Below the pieces are notes generated by a model. It was not told the DNA's origin. It searched no databases and saw only the letters and a program-made list of their open reading frames with translations. Made by a program: the position numbers and the translations under genes. From Stackebrandtia albiflava (GTDB lineage: Bacteria > Actinomycetota > Actinomycetes > Mycobacteriales > Micromonosporaceae): 64,000 nucleotides of DNA. Numbering within the stretch: the stretch's first letter is position 1; each line of letters begins with the position of its first letter. Below, piece after piece: positions 1-8,185 of the stretch. The DNA lies in NCBI RefSeq assembly GCF_007994225.1, contig NZ_VLLL01000006.1, positions 186,001 through 250,000 on the forward strand. Reading direction: 5' to 3'.

Positions 1-412
1 AGCCCGCCACCGAGGACACGTTGACGATGGTGCCGCCGCCCCGCCTGGCCATCTCCGGGAAGGCGGCGTGGGTCAACCGCAGCACCGCGCGCACGTTGAG
101 GTCGAGCAACCGTTCCTCCCCCTCGAGGCCCGCCGAAGGGAAGCCCTTACCGAGACTGATGCCCGCGTTGTTCACCAACACGTCCACCTCGGCCGCCGCC
201 TCGGCGGCGGCCTCGCAGCCCTCGTCGGTCGACAGGTCCGCGGCGAGTGGCCGCACCCGTACCGCGTGCCGTTCCGACAGCATCGCGGCCACCCGCTCCA
301 GGCGGGAGAGGTCACGCGCCACCAGGACCAGGTCGTGGCCCTCGGCGGCGAGATGCCGGGCGAACGCGGCACCCAGTCCGGCGGTCCCTCCGGTGATCAG
401 CGCGGTCGTCAT
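1..412 (-). CDS. Short-chain dehydrogenase/reductase, C-terminus beyond window
   Basis: The reading frame is open from an ATG at 412 to the window edge, giving 137 residues of the N-terminal half. A TGGTAGLG cofactor loop lies at residues 7-14, an NNAG motif near residue 80, and a VNVSSVAG strand holding the expected catalytic Ser at the truncated end. These are the landmarks of a classical NAD(P)-dependent SDR. The YxxxK catalytic pair would lie outside the window. The substrate cannot be inferred. The next gene on this strand starts at 1158, so this gene may have its own promoter in the 110-base gap. Confidence 0.85.
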   Translation of the reverse strand, partial: MTTALITGGTAGLGAAFARHLAAEGHDLVLVARDLSRLERVAAMLSERHAVRVRPLAADLSTDEGCEAAAEAAAEVDVLVNNAGISLGKGFPSAGLEGEERLLDLNVRAVLRLTHAAFPEMARRGGGTIVNVSSVAG

Positions 413-522
413 GTCTGCCCTTCGCTCCGGTCCTGTGTACGAATACCGTGGGGTCGTTGCGGCGGCGGGTCGCCGGCCCGTGTGGAGGCATACCCCCGAT
501 CCTCCACATGAGTCCGGCCGGG

Positions 523-1158
523 TCAGACCGGCGGCAGCCCGACCGGCTGCGGCGGTTGCCTTCGGAAGAACGGGTTGGAGGCCGGGAGCGCCAACAGCAC
601 GATCACCACCAGGTACAGGATGGTACTGAGCACGGTGGTGACGATGCTCAGGGCGGTGAACCAGCCGGGGACGGTCACCTGGTTGACGACCTCGTTGAGA
701 GCCCTGGTGAACTCGTCGCCGCCGGTGACCTGGGTGGTCTGGTTGAACGGCATCGCCAGTCCCGAGCAGATCCCGCAGGCGAGCCCGATACCGGCCAGTA
801 CCCACGTGGTGACGCGCGCCCAGTTCTTGCCCCGCATGACGAACAGACCCATCAGGCCGACGACGGCGGCGAACAGCAGCGACACCACCGACACGCCGAT
901 CGCCAGTACGGTGCTGAACTGGATGATGAGTTCGAGGTCCTGGGGCGTGACCGACGGGACGTCGGAGAGGGCGGACTCCAGCCGGTCCATGTAGTCGAGG
1001 GTGACGACGACGCTCAACACCGTCGACACCACGGCGAGCGCCGCGATCGCGTACTGCGACCAACCGGCGGCGGTGACGGTCGAGGGGCGGGCGGGGGGCT
1101 CCGGGGTGACGTACCCCTCCGGTTCGTAGGGCACCGGATCGATCGGTTGATCGGACAT
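523..1158 (-). CDS. Proline-rich four-helix membrane protein, unknown function
   Basis: A 211-residue protein. It has a Pro-rich N-terminal tail (residues 1-27) followed by four hydrophobic segments near 33-53, 80-108, 113-137 and 168-192, ending in a short Pro-rich C-terminus. The loop between helices 1 and 2 is acidic. The architecture (disordered Pro tail, then four helices with one long extracytoplasmic loop) matches the two genes upstream on the same strand (1215-1847 and 1979-2839), so the three look like diverged tandem paralogues. I recognise no catalytic motif. A role at the membrane is all that can be inferred. Confidence 0.75.
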   Translation of the reverse strand: MSDQPIDPVPYEPEGYVTPEPPARPSTVTAAGWSQYAIAALAVVSTVLSVVVTLDYMDRLESALSDVPSVTPQDLELIIQFSTVLAIGVSVVSLLFAAVVGLMGLFVMRGKNWARVTTWVLAGIGLACGICSGLAMPFNQTTQVTGGDEFTRALNEVVNQVTVPGWFTALSIVTTVLSTILYLVVIVLLALPASNPFFRRQPPQPVGLPPV

Positions 1159-1214
1159 GCTGGAACGCTACCCGATCGGGTGGCGGGCCGGGTCCCGCCG
1201 CGGAGCGCCGGTGG

Positions 1215-1847
1215 TCAGCGCAGGGTCCCCGCCCGGCGGGCGGCACTGAGGGCGCTGAACCAGCGGTTCGCCGGGGTCAGCGACAGCAGCACGATGATCA
1301 GGATGTCGATCACGCACAGCAGGAACACCAACACGGTCGCCGTCACGGCCTGCCACGGTTCGCCCTCGGTCTCGCTGAGGGCGACTCCCAGGACGAAACT
1401 CACGCAGATGTTCATCATGAGGAAGAGCGCGTAGACCACGATCGCGGTGATGCGGACGCCCTGCCGGCCCCGCAGCACGCCCAGCGCCAGGGCCACGAAA
1501 CCGATGCCGGTGATCAGGAAGACGACACCCACCCACAACGCGATGCCGCGGTCCTCGTCGTTCATCATCGGGATGCTCGTGAACGCCAGCGCCACCGTGA
1601 ACAGTGACAGCGCCACGGTCACCAGGATGGCGATGCCGGCGGCGGTCACGACCGTCGGCCGTTCCGTCACGACCGGCGGGGCGGGTGCGTATCCCGGCGG
1701 GTACGCCGGCGACGTGTAGGCCGGTTGCGCGTACGGCGACACCGGGACACCGGAGGCGGGGTGCTGCCCCGGCGGGGAGTAACCGGGACCGTACTGGCCC
1801 TGCGGGTACTGCGGTGAGTGCGGGTCCTGCGGGGGAGGGTAGGTCAT
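1215..1847 (-). CDS. Proline/tyrosine-rich four-helix membrane protein, unknown function
   Basis: A 210-residue protein. Residues 1-62 are a low-complexity Pro/Tyr/Gln/Gly tail, followed by four transmembrane segments near 65-90, 104-124, 131-155 and 164-190. The C-terminal NRWFSALSAARRAG segment resembles the [15 protein letters not shown] end of the neighbour at 1979-2839, which supports common descent. Two short perfect palindromes sit 30-75 bases upstream of the ATG at 1847 and could be operators. Function unknown; the tail resembles those of actinobacterial DUF4190-type or similar small membrane proteins. Confidence 0.75.
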   Translation of the reverse strand: MTYPPPQDPHSPQYPQGQYGPGYSPPGQHPASGVPVSPYAQPAYTSPAYPPGYAPAPPVVTERPTVVTAAGIAILVTVALSLFTVALAFTSIPMMNDEDRGIALWVGVVFLITGIGFVALALGVLRGRQGVRITAIVVYALFLMMNICVSFVLGVALSETEGEPWQAVTATVLVFLLCVIDILIIVLLSLTPANRWFSALSAARRAGTLR

Positions 1848-1879
1848 CGTGCCGTCTCCGTGAACGTGGTGGCTGCCAT

Positions 1880-1922
1880 CTCACCGTAACGGTGAGACGC
1901 GAGGCGCCGCACCGTTACGGTG
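1880..1922. promoter_or_regulatory. Paired palindromes CACCGT-N-ACGGTG upstream of the 1215-1847 gene
   Basis: Bases 1880-1896 read CTCACCGT-A-ACGGTGAG and bases 1910-1922 read CACCGT-T-ACGGTG. Each is a perfect palindrome around one base, and the two are reverse complements of each other. They lie between the terminator of the 1979-2839 gene and the start at 1847. Two identical dyads 30 bases apart suggest a dimeric repressor operator. A second terminator is the alternative. Confidence 0.45.
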
Positions 1923-1931
1923 AGGCGCGAA

Positions 1932-1966
1932 GGGCCGCCGCCGTCCGGTGAGGACGGCGGCGGCCC
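1932..1966 (-). terminator. 15-bp perfect hairpin downstream of the 1979-2839 gene
   Basis: The arms at 1932-1946 and 1952-1966 are exact reverse complements around a five-base loop. They sit 12 bases beyond the TGA of the minus-strand gene that ends at 1979. There is no clear U-tract, which is usual in high-GC actinobacteria. Confidence 0.7.
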
Positions 1967-1978
1967 GGACGTGTCTCG

Positions 1979-2839
1979 TCAGGAGAGGCCCGCGGCGCGC
2001 GCCTGTCCGCTGAGCTTGAACCACTCGCCGGATTCGCGGTTGGCGAGCATGACGACCGCGACGATCGGGACCACCATCTGCAGCAGCGACAGGATGATGC
2101 CGACCGGCATGTACCAACCGGGGATGATCTCGGGCGCCGTGGTGCCGACGGCGGCGGCCTGTGATTCGAGGGTCTCCATCATCGCGCCGACGCCGGCGTA
2201 GGCGATGAGCGCGACACCGGAGCACGCGATGACGAGGCCGTGGACGATGAAGGCGGCGATCCGGGCGCCGTTGAAGCCGCGCAGCAGGAGCAGCGCGATG
2301 ACGACGAAGCCGATCATCCACAGCAGGTTGATGAAGTTGGTGAACCCGGAGAAGCTACTCGTCTCCGGGTAGGAGCCCAGGCCGTTCTCGGAGTACCACT
2401 CCTCCATGTTGGCGTTGAGGGTGGCCTCGCCGACGAAACCGACGATCGCCGCGATCAACGTCAGTGCGGCCATGCCGAGCGTCATCATGGCACCGAGGGT
2501 GACCTTCTGGGGACGCTCGCCGGGCCCCTGCGCGGGAGCACCGTAGCCGCCTCCGTATCCCGGCTGGCCGTACGCCGGCGAGGACGGCACGCCGGTCACC
2601 GGCTGGCCGTACGCGGGGGACGCGGGTACACCGGTCACCGGTTGCTGTCCGTACGGGTCGGGCTGTTGACCGTAGCCGGGCTGCTGGCCGTACCCCGGCT
2701 GTTGGCCGTAGCCGGGCTGCTGCCCGTAGGGGTCGGGTTGTTGCTGACCGTAACCGGGCTGTTGGCCGTAGCCGGGCTGCTGCCCGTAGGGATCAGGCTG
2801 CTGCTGACCGTAGCCGCCAGGCTGTGGTGGGTAAGACAT
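1979..2839 (-). CDS. Membrane protein with YGQQP-type tandem repeat tail
   Basis: A 286-residue protein. The start at 2839 is chosen because AGGAGGG lies seven bases upstream; an in-frame ATG at 2917 lacks this site. Residues 2-105 are a tandem repeat of GYGQQP and DPYGQQP units, then two TGVPxSPAYGQP units, all uncharged and rich in Gly, Gln, Pro and Tyr. Four membrane segments follow. It is the longest member of the local trio of paralogous membrane proteins. The repeat DNA at 2560-2815 can change length by slippage. The repeat composition resembles condensate-forming or wall-spanning tails; the role is unknown. Confidence 0.8.
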   Translation of the reverse strand: MSYPPQPGGYGQQQPDPYGQQPGYGQQPGYGQQQPDPYGQQPGYGQQPGYGQQPGYGQQPDPYGQQPVTGVPASPAYGQPVTGVPSSPAYGQPGYGGGYGAPAQGPGERPQKVTLGAMMTLGMAALTLIAAIVGFVGEATLNANMEEWYSENGLGSYPETSSFSGFTNFINLLWMIGFVVIALLLLRGFNGARIAAFIVHGLVIACSGVALIAYAGVGAMMETLESQAAAVGTTAPEIIPGWYMPVGIILSLLQMVVPIVAVVMLANRESGEWFKLSGQARAAGLS

Positions 2840-3389
2840 GTCGCGCCCTCCTGGCTGCGATACTGAGGTGTCGAAACGACAGGTTACTCGACCACCCGTC
2901 AGCGGGCATCGCCCCATTCGGCGACCACCCGGTACCGGCGAGTAGTCCGCACGGGCACTCTACGGGCCACCACCGACATCCCGCACAGTGGACCGTACCG
3001 CCGGTGCACAGCGGTACGGGCAAGGGGTTTCCGGAACGGTGACGACCGCGCGTGACCAGCCGCCGGACCAACACCGGAACCCGGCCGCCGCCCACGCGCG
3101 CCGTGGGCACGGGAGCCCGCGCGAACCGATGGCGAATCGGGATTTATGTGTGATTTAAGGTCGGCCGTCCGGTCATCACCACATCGAGGCCCTCCGGACG
3201 CCGAATCGTTACGTTCACGTCGCACTCCGGGGCCGTCCGGCGACCGCCATCATGGACATCCGGGGCCGGTCTGTCCACCGGCACAACGGAACCCGCGAAG
3301 CGCGCTTCCGGCGTGACGGGTGATACTCGTCGTCCCACGGCTGCCCGGCACGCATCCACCCGACCCCCTCACCGTGCCCGAGGTATCCC
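2840..3389. other. 550-base divergent intergenic region with one hairpin
   Basis: This gap separates the minus-strand repeat-tail gene from the plus-strand dispanin gene. It contains a 9-bp hairpin (arms 2993-3001 and 3011-3019, CCGTACCGC/GCGGTACGG) and a locally AT-rich patch around 3142-3160, likely promoter DNA. No reading frame here has convincing codon use or a ribosome binding site. Confidence 0.5.
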
Positions 3390-3671
3390 ATGTCCACACC
3401 CATGGACCGACTCCAGCGTCCGATCGGACCGCCGGCCCCTCCCACCTATCTGGCTCCCGCCATCATCGCCACGTTGTTCTGTTGCCTGATACCGGGAATC
3501 GTCGCCATCGTGTACGCGGCCAAAGTGGAGGGAACCCACGCCGCCGGTCACCACGAGGACGCCCGCCGCTACTCCGCGCTCGCGAAGGGCTGGCTGATCA
3601 CCTCGGTGGCACTGGGACTGGTCGCGATCATCGTGGTGCTCCTGTCCAGGGTGCCCGATAGCGCCTGGTGA
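3390..3671 (+). CDS. CD225/dispanin-family small membrane protein
   Basis: A 93-residue protein. It has a Pro-rich N-terminus, a first hydrophobic segment (about 20-42) with a double-Cys FCCLIPGIVAIVYA pattern, a short amphipathic loop with SALAKGW, and a second hydrophobic segment (about 65-87). This two-helix layout with the loop A-K-W motif is that of the CD225/dispanin family, whose eukaryotic members include IFITM proteins. The bacterial role is not established. The next gene, 247 bases downstream, is a second member. The two probably arose by duplication. Confidence 0.75.
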   Translation: MSTPMDRLQRPIGPPAPPTYLAPAIIATLFCCLIPGIVAIVYAAKVEGTHAAGHHEDARRYSALAKGWLITSVALGLVAIIVVLLSRVPDSAW

Positions 3672-3918
3672 ACCGGTACGGCGGCCCGCCGACGGCACCC
3701 GGTCGCGCACCGGTAACGGCATGCCGGATGATTCGGAGCGGCCGGGGTGCGGGAGCGACCGATCGGATTCGATCACCGTCCGTTCGTCCACCGGTAGCCG
3801 ACGGTTTATCGATCATCAGTCTTGATCGACTGTGGTAAACCGTTAAGCCGACAACTGTCACACCAGCCCATTCACCCGGACGGCGTCCCCATGCCGCCCA
3901 CAACGGAGGAACTCCCCA

Positions 3919-4209
3919 ATGGCCTACTCTCAGCCCCACGCCGGCGGCACCCCGCCGTCCAACTACCTCGCGGCCTCGATCGTGTCGATCTTCTGCTGCT
4001 GGCCGTTCGCGATCCCCGCCATCATCCAGGCCAACAAGGTCAACCAGCTCTGGCAGGCCGGTGACTACGCGGGTGCGCAGGAGGCGTCCAAGCAGGCCAA
4101 GAAGTGGATGACGATCGCGTTCGCCGTCGGCATCGGCTGGTACGTGCTGTGGATCGTGCTCTACGCGGTCGGCGCCGTCGCCCTGTTCGGCTACGGCGCG
4201 ACCCTCTAA
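3919..4209 (+). CDS. CD225/dispanin-family small membrane protein
   Basis: A 96-residue protein with GGAGG-type Shine-Dalgarno bases before the ATG. The N-terminus is short and polar. Hydrophobic helix 1 (about 18-40) carries FCCWPFAIPAIIQANKVNQLW, the loop reads A-K-K-W, and helix 2 spans about 70-92. It is a clear second dispanin-like protein beside the one at 3390-3671. Only nine bases separate its stop from the DUF2752 gene, so these two are likely co-transcribed. In other actinobacteria dispanin and DUF2752 genes are often neighbours; the shared role is unknown. Confidence 0.8.
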   Translation: MAYSQPHAGGTPPSNYLAASIVSIFCCWPFAIPAIIQANKVNQLWQAGDYAGAQEASKQAKKWMTIAFAVGIGWYVLWIVLYAVGAVALFGYGATL

Positions 4210-4218
4210 CGGACCAGA

Positions 4219-4671
4219 TTGTTCACCGCGATCGACGCCGCCGCCACCCGCTGGCGCCAACGGTTCCCACTGTTGGAGCCGGCGGGTGTGCTCGCCGTGG
4301 CCACGGCCACGGTGGTGTTCGTCGGCCTCAACGACCCGAACGCGCCCGGGAACTACCCGACGTGCCCGTTCCTGGCGATGACCGGCTACTACTGCCCCGG
4401 ATGCGGTTCGCTGCGGGCGATCCACGCCCTCGCCCACCTGGACCTCGGCACCGCGCTGCGGCTGAACCTGCTGACCGTCCTGGTCATGTTGCCCCTGGCG
4501 GCGTTCTACTACTTCCGGTGGGCGGGTGAACGACTGCTCGGCAGACCACTGCGGAGGAACCTCGCCCATCCGGCGTGGATCTGGGCGTTCCTGGTCCTCA
4601 TCCTCGGATTCTGGCTGACCAGGAACCTGCCGTTCGCCGCGATCCTGGCCCCGTACGGCATCGCGCCCTAG
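4219..4671 (+). CDS. DUF2752 membrane protein
   Basis: A 150-residue protein read from a TTG start nine bases after the dispanin stop. It carries the DUF2752 signature TCPFLAMTGYYCPGCGSLRA (about residues 49-68) with its three cysteines, followed by hydrophobic helices near 85-105 and 118-145. The Cys residues could form a disulfide or bind a metal; the family has no assigned biochemistry. It ends 26 bases before the convergent ddl gene. Confidence 0.8.
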   Translation: MFTAIDAAATRWRQRFPLLEPAGVLAVATATVVFVGLNDPNAPGNYPTCPFLAMTGYYCPGCGSLRAIHALAHLDLGTALRLNLLTVLVMLPLAAFYYFRWAGERLLGRPLRRNLAHPAWIWAFLVLILGFWLTRNLPFAAILAPYGIAP

Positions 4672-4696
4672 GGGGATGGCGGGGGACGCTCCCGGC

Positions 4697-5674
4697 TCAG
4701 GCGACGCGGCGGTGCAGCACCCGCCGCACCAGGCCGGCGAGCATCACGCCGACGTCCAGTCCCGCCGCCTCGACCGCCATCGGGAACAGCGAGGTCTCGG
4801 TCATGCCCGGGACGACGTTGGCCTCCAACACCTGCGGCGGCCCGCTCTCCGGCACGATGAGGTCGATCCGGGACAGGTCGCCCAGGCCGAGCGCGTGGTA
4901 CGCCGCGAGCGCGGTACGCCGCACCTCCTCGGCGACGGCCTCGTCGAGCCTCGCCGGCACGTGCCAGGTGGTCGCGCCGGGGTTGTACCGGGCGGCGTAG
5001 TCGTAGTCGCCGCTGTTGGGGGCGATCTCGACGGCGGGCAACGTGATCGGACCCTCCGGTCCCGACACGATCCCCACCGCCACGTCCACACCCGGTGCGA
5101 ACCGCTCCACCAGTGCCTCGTCCCCGTACGCGAAGCAGCCGATCATGGCGGCGGGCAGGTCCGCGGTGCGCCGCACCAGGTGTACGCCCAGCCCGGAGCC
5201 GCCCGACGCCGGTTTCACCGCCAACGGCAGCCCCCACCGGTCGGCGATGCGTTCCAGCAGCGGCCCGGCGCCGAGGTCGGTGAACATGTCGCGTGGCAGG
5301 GTGATCCATTCGGGCGTGGGGATTCCGGCCGCCGCGAGTACCGCCTTGGCCGCCGGCTTGTCCCAGGCGCGGCGCGCGGCGGCCGCGTCCGGTCCCACGT
5401 AGGGCACGCCGATCAGGTCGAGCACCGACCGCAGCGAACCGTCCTCTCCGATGTGTCCGTGCAGTGCGAACACGACGGCGTCGGGCGGATCGGCGACCAG
5501 GGAGGGGATCAACGAGTCGTCGACGTCGCGGAGTTCGGCGGCGACACCGACCCGGGTGAGGGCGTCGGTGATGCGGCGACCCGACCGCAGTGACACGTCG
5601 CGTTCGTAGGACAGGCCGCCGGCCAGCACCACCACCCGGGCCTCGTCGAGTTCCGGTGCCACAGACTCGGTCAT
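4697..5674 (-). CDS. ddl: D-alanine--D-alanine ligase
   Basis: A 325-residue ATP-grasp enzyme that joins two D-Ala residues for the cytoplasmic peptidoglycan precursor. Visible landmarks are GGLSYERDVSLRSG near residue 19, FALHGHIGEDG (about 70-80), a VKPASGGSGLGV ATP-grasp loop, RIDLIV, and the metal-binding EANVVPGMTETSLFP at the C-terminus. The start at 5674 overlaps the stop of the upstream aminotransferase by four bases (ATGA), so the two are translationally coupled. The protein is slightly shorter than E. coli Ddl enzymes of 306-364 residues only at the ends. Biochemical assignment is strong, although a D-Ala-D-X specificity cannot be excluded by reading. Confidence 0.9.
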   Translation of the reverse strand: MTESVAPELDEARVVVLAGGLSYERDVSLRSGRRITDALTRVGVAAELRDVDDSLIPSLVADPPDAVVFALHGHIGEDGSLRSVLDLIGVPYVGPDAAAARRAWDKPAAKAVLAAAGIPTPEWITLPRDMFTDLGAGPLLERIADRWGLPLAVKPASGGSGLGVHLVRRTADLPAAMIGCFAYGDEALVERFAPGVDVAVGIVSGPEGPITLPAVEIAPNSGDYDYAARYNPGATTWHVPARLDEAVAEEVRRTALAAYHALGLGDLSRIDLIVPESGPPQVLEANVVPGMTETSLFPMAVEAAGLDVGVMLAGLVRRVLHRRVA

Positions 5675-6990
5675 GCGGTGAAGGTATCCCGTAGCCGGGT
5701 CGCCGCGTCGATCACCCCGGCGAGCCGCCGGACGCCCTCCCGGATGCGTTCCGAGGTGGGGAACGAGAAGTTGAGCCGCATCTGGCCGGTTCCGCCGCCG
5801 TCGGCGTGGAAACCTGTGCCGGGCACGTAGGCGACCCGTTCGGCGAGCGCCTGCGGCAGCATCGCCTTGGAGTCGATGCCGTGCGGCAGGTCCGCCCACA
5901 CGAAGAGTCCGCCGCCGGGCCGGGTCCACGTCATGCCCGCGGGCATCGATTCGGCGAGGCAGGCCAGCATGGTGTCGCGTCGTTCCTGGTAGAGGGTGCG
6001 GAACACCTTGACCTGTTGCCGCCACGGCATCGTCGACAGGTACCGGGTCACGGCGGCCTGGGTGAACGCGCTGGGGCACAGGATCTGCGACTCCGACGCC
6101 AGGACGAGCTTGTCACGCACCGCCGGCGGGGCGAGGACCCAGCCGACGCGCAGCCCCGCCGCGAAGGTCTTCGAGAAGGTGCCCAGGTAGAACACGCCGT
6201 CGTCGGTGCGGGCGCGCAACGGCGCGGGCGGTTCGCCGTCGAAGGCGAGCATTCCGTACGGATCGTCCTCCACGATCAGCAGTCCGTGCCGGTCGCAGAT
6301 ATCGAGGACGGCGGCGCGTCGCCGGTCGGTGAGTGTGACACCGGTCGGGTTCTGGTACGTCGGCACCGTGTAGAGGAACTTCGGTGGCGTGTCGGACTCG
6401 GCGATCGCGGCCTCCAGGGCCTCCGGGATCAGGCCTTCCGCGTCCATGGTCACGTGCCGGACCCGCGCCTGCGCGGCCTGGAACACGCCCAGCGCGCCCA
6501 CGTACGTGGGTCCCTCGGCGAGCACGATGTCGCCGGGGTCGAGGAACACGGTCGCGAGCAGGCTCAGTCCCTGCTGCGCGCCGACGGTGACGACGACGTC
6601 GTCCGGTGACGCGGCGGCGATACCGGTCGAGGCCATGACCCGGCAGATCTCCTCGCGCAACCTGGTGTCGCCCTGCCCGGGGCAGTACAACATGGCGGCG
6701 GGACCGTTGTCGCGCAACAGCTGCGCGAACATGTCGCCCAGTTCGGCCATGGGAAGCGCGGTGGTGTCGGGGTTTCCGCCGGCGAGGGACACCACCTCGG
6801 GCCGGCTCGCGACGGCGAAGAGTGCCCGGATCTCCGACTGGGCCATCCCGTGGATGCGTGCCGCGTAACGGTCGGTGTAGTCGTCGAGTGTCGTTCCGGA
6901 CACGGTTACCTCCCGCGCTGCGCCGATGGACTCCGAAGTCATGCCAGCGTACTCGGCGGCGCAGTCGTCGCCGCCCGGGTTTCCCGGCAT
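5671..6990 (-). CDS. PLP-dependent aminotransferase, class I/II (LysN/2-aminoadipate transaminase-like)
   Basis: A 439-residue fold-type I aminotransferase. Landmarks are SLAGGNPDTTALP near the N-terminus, YCPGQGDTRLREEI, VTVGAQQGL, TYQNPTG, EDDPYG, the PLP-lysine block FSKTFAAGLRVGW, and a C-terminal RLNFSFP. The class acts on 2-aminoadipate, aromatic or branched-chain amino acids. An ATG at 6990 has GGGAG six bases upstream; an ATG at 6942 would give 423 residues but has no such site. The gene occupies the place in the trxA-GNAT-aminotransferase order seen beside parAB in many actinobacteria, and is coupled to ddl. The exact substrate is not readable. Confidence 0.85.
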   Translation of the reverse strand: MPGNPGGDDCAAEYAGMTSESIGAAREVTVSGTTLDDYTDRYAARIHGMAQSEIRALFAVASRPEVVSLAGGNPDTTALPMAELGDMFAQLLRDNGPAAMLYCPGQGDTRLREEICRVMASTGIAAASPDDVVVTVGAQQGLSLLATVFLDPGDIVLAEGPTYVGALGVFQAAQARVRHVTMDAEGLIPEALEAAIAESDTPPKFLYTVPTYQNPTGVTLTDRRRAAVLDICDRHGLLIVEDDPYGMLAFDGEPPAPLRARTDDGVFYLGTFSKTFAAGLRVGWVLAPPAVRDKLVLASESQILCPSAFTQAAVTRYLSTMPWRQQVKVFRTLYQERRDTMLACLAESMPAGMTWTRPGGGLFVWADLPHGIDSKAMLPQALAERVAYVPGTGFHADGGGTGQMRLNFSFPTSERIREGVRRLAGVIDAATRLRDTFTA

Positions 6991-7066
6991 ACGGCACTCC
7001 CGTGCCGTGACACCGCAGGTGGCGGAGCCTTACGCGAAACAGTCGGCACGGAAAGTGAGAGGACGG

Positions 7067-7095
7067 TTACGTCGCACCGGATTCGGGTCTAGGAT
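7067..7095 (+). promoter_or_regulatory. Promoter for the GNAT gene, leaderless start
   Basis: TAGGAT at 7090-7095 lies six bases before the GTG at 7102. TTACGT at 7067-7072 sits 17 bases upstream as a weak -35. The spacing places the transcript start at or next to the start codon, which also argues for the GTG rather than the later ATG at 7114. Confidence 0.55.
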
Positions 7096-7101
7096 TGCGG
7101 C

Positions 7102-7746
7102 GTGTCGCGACGAATGGGGAGTTTGACGCTCGACACGCTCAAGGACCTGCCGCAGCGGTGCCGGGGGTGTGTGTTCTGGGAGCTGTCACCGGAGTGCGAG
7201 GCCGCGATGGCGGCCGAGAGTTCAATGCTGGACAAGGAAGCCTGGTTGTCGGGCACCCTGCTGGAGTGGGGCGGTTGCGGCAAGATCGCGTACATCGACG
7301 GGATGCCCGCCGGTTACATCAGTTACGCTGCCGCCCGTTACGTGCCCCGCGCGGCCGACTTCCCGACCGGTCCCGCCTCGCCGGACGCGGCGCTGTTGAT
7401 GACGGCGCACGTGATCCCGGAGTTCGCGGACACCGGCCTGGGCAGGCTGCTGGTGCGCGCGTCGGCCGAGGACCTGGCGAAGCGGGGGGTGCGGGCGCTG
7501 GAGGCGTTCGGGGACAACCGCGGCGAGTCGGGTGCCTGCGTCGCGCCCGCCGGATTCCTGCGCGCGGTGGGGTTCAAGACCGTGGCGCCGCATCCGCACT
7601 ACCCGAGACTGCGGCTGGACCTGCGGGTGCTGCCCGGTTGGGGCGCCGGTGCGGGGGCGCTGGAGGACGAGGTGGAACGCTGGTTGTCGACCGTGTCGCT
7701 GGACGTCGCGCCGCAGCGGCGGGCACGGCAGTCGGTCGTCTCCTGA
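7102..7746 (+). CDS. GNAT-family N-acetyltransferase
   Basis: A 214-residue protein. The N-terminal CRGCVFWELSPEC segment (a CxxC pair and a third Cys) is typical of the actinobacterial GNAT found between trxA and parB. The acetyl-CoA fold is seen in VIPEFADTGLGRLLVRA (about 111-127) and GACVAPAGFLRAVGFKTV, where the last strand-helix carries the GF motif. The substrate is unknown. It converges on trxA, and the two share a long hairpin at 7750-7799. Confidence 0.75.
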   Translation: MSRRMGSLTLDTLKDLPQRCRGCVFWELSPECEAAMAAESSMLDKEAWLSGTLLEWGGCGKIAYIDGMPAGYISYAAARYVPRAADFPTGPASPDAALLMTAHVIPEFADTGLGRLLVRASAEDLAKRGVRALEAFGDNRGESGACVAPAGFLRAVGFKTVAPHPHYPRLRLDLRVLPGWGAGAGALEDEVERWLSTVSLDVAPQRRARQSVVS

Positions 7747-7749
7747 CAC

Positions 7750-7799
7750 ACGAAACGAGGGTGGCCCCGGCGGTTTCGCCGGGGCCACCCTCGTTTCGT
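7750..7799. terminator. 23-bp bidirectional terminator hairpin
   Basis: The arms 7750-7772 and 7777-7799 are exact reverse complements around GTTT. Each arm starts or ends with a short A/T run, so the structure can serve both the GNAT gene and the convergent trxA. Confidence 0.9.
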
Positions 7800-8129
7800 T
7801 CAGGCGGCGCTCTCCATGAGCTTGCGGATGTCGCCCTTGGGCTTGGCGCCCACGATGCTGCCGACGGGCTCGCCGCCGTTGAACAGCATCAGGGTGGGAA
7901 CGCTCAACACCTGGTACTTACGTGTGATCTCGGGGTTGCCGTCGGTGTCGACCTTCACCACCGACACCCGGCCGGCCAGCTCGGTGGCCAACTCCTCCAG
8001 GATCGGTGAGACCTTGCGGCACGGGCCGCACCATTCGGCCCAGAAGTCGACCAGTACCGGGCCGTCCGCCTGGAGCACTTCCTGGCTGAAGGTGGCGTCG
8101 GTGACCGCCTTGGTAGCTCCCATGGTCAT
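7800..8129 (-). CDS. trxA: Thioredoxin
   Basis: A 109-residue thioredoxin with the active site WCGPC at residues 33-37 and the cis-Pro in SVPT near residue 76. It reduces cytoplasmic disulfides and is itself reduced by the TrxB encoded just upstream (57 bases apart), so trxB-trxA form an operon. The second ATG, at 8123, sits eight bases from GAGGGAC and may be the true start (MGATKAV), two residues shorter. The length is that of the family. Confidence 0.95.
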   Translation of the reverse strand: MTMGATKAVTDATFSQEVLQADGPVLVDFWAEWCGPCRKVSPILEELATELAGRVSVVKVDTDGNPEITRKYQVLSVPTLMLFNGGEPVGSIVGAKPKGDIRKLMESAA

Positions 8130-8185
8130 GTCCCTCGGTTGTAGTTGTCGTGTCTTGGGGTGGGCGATGCGGCTGAGACGAGGTC

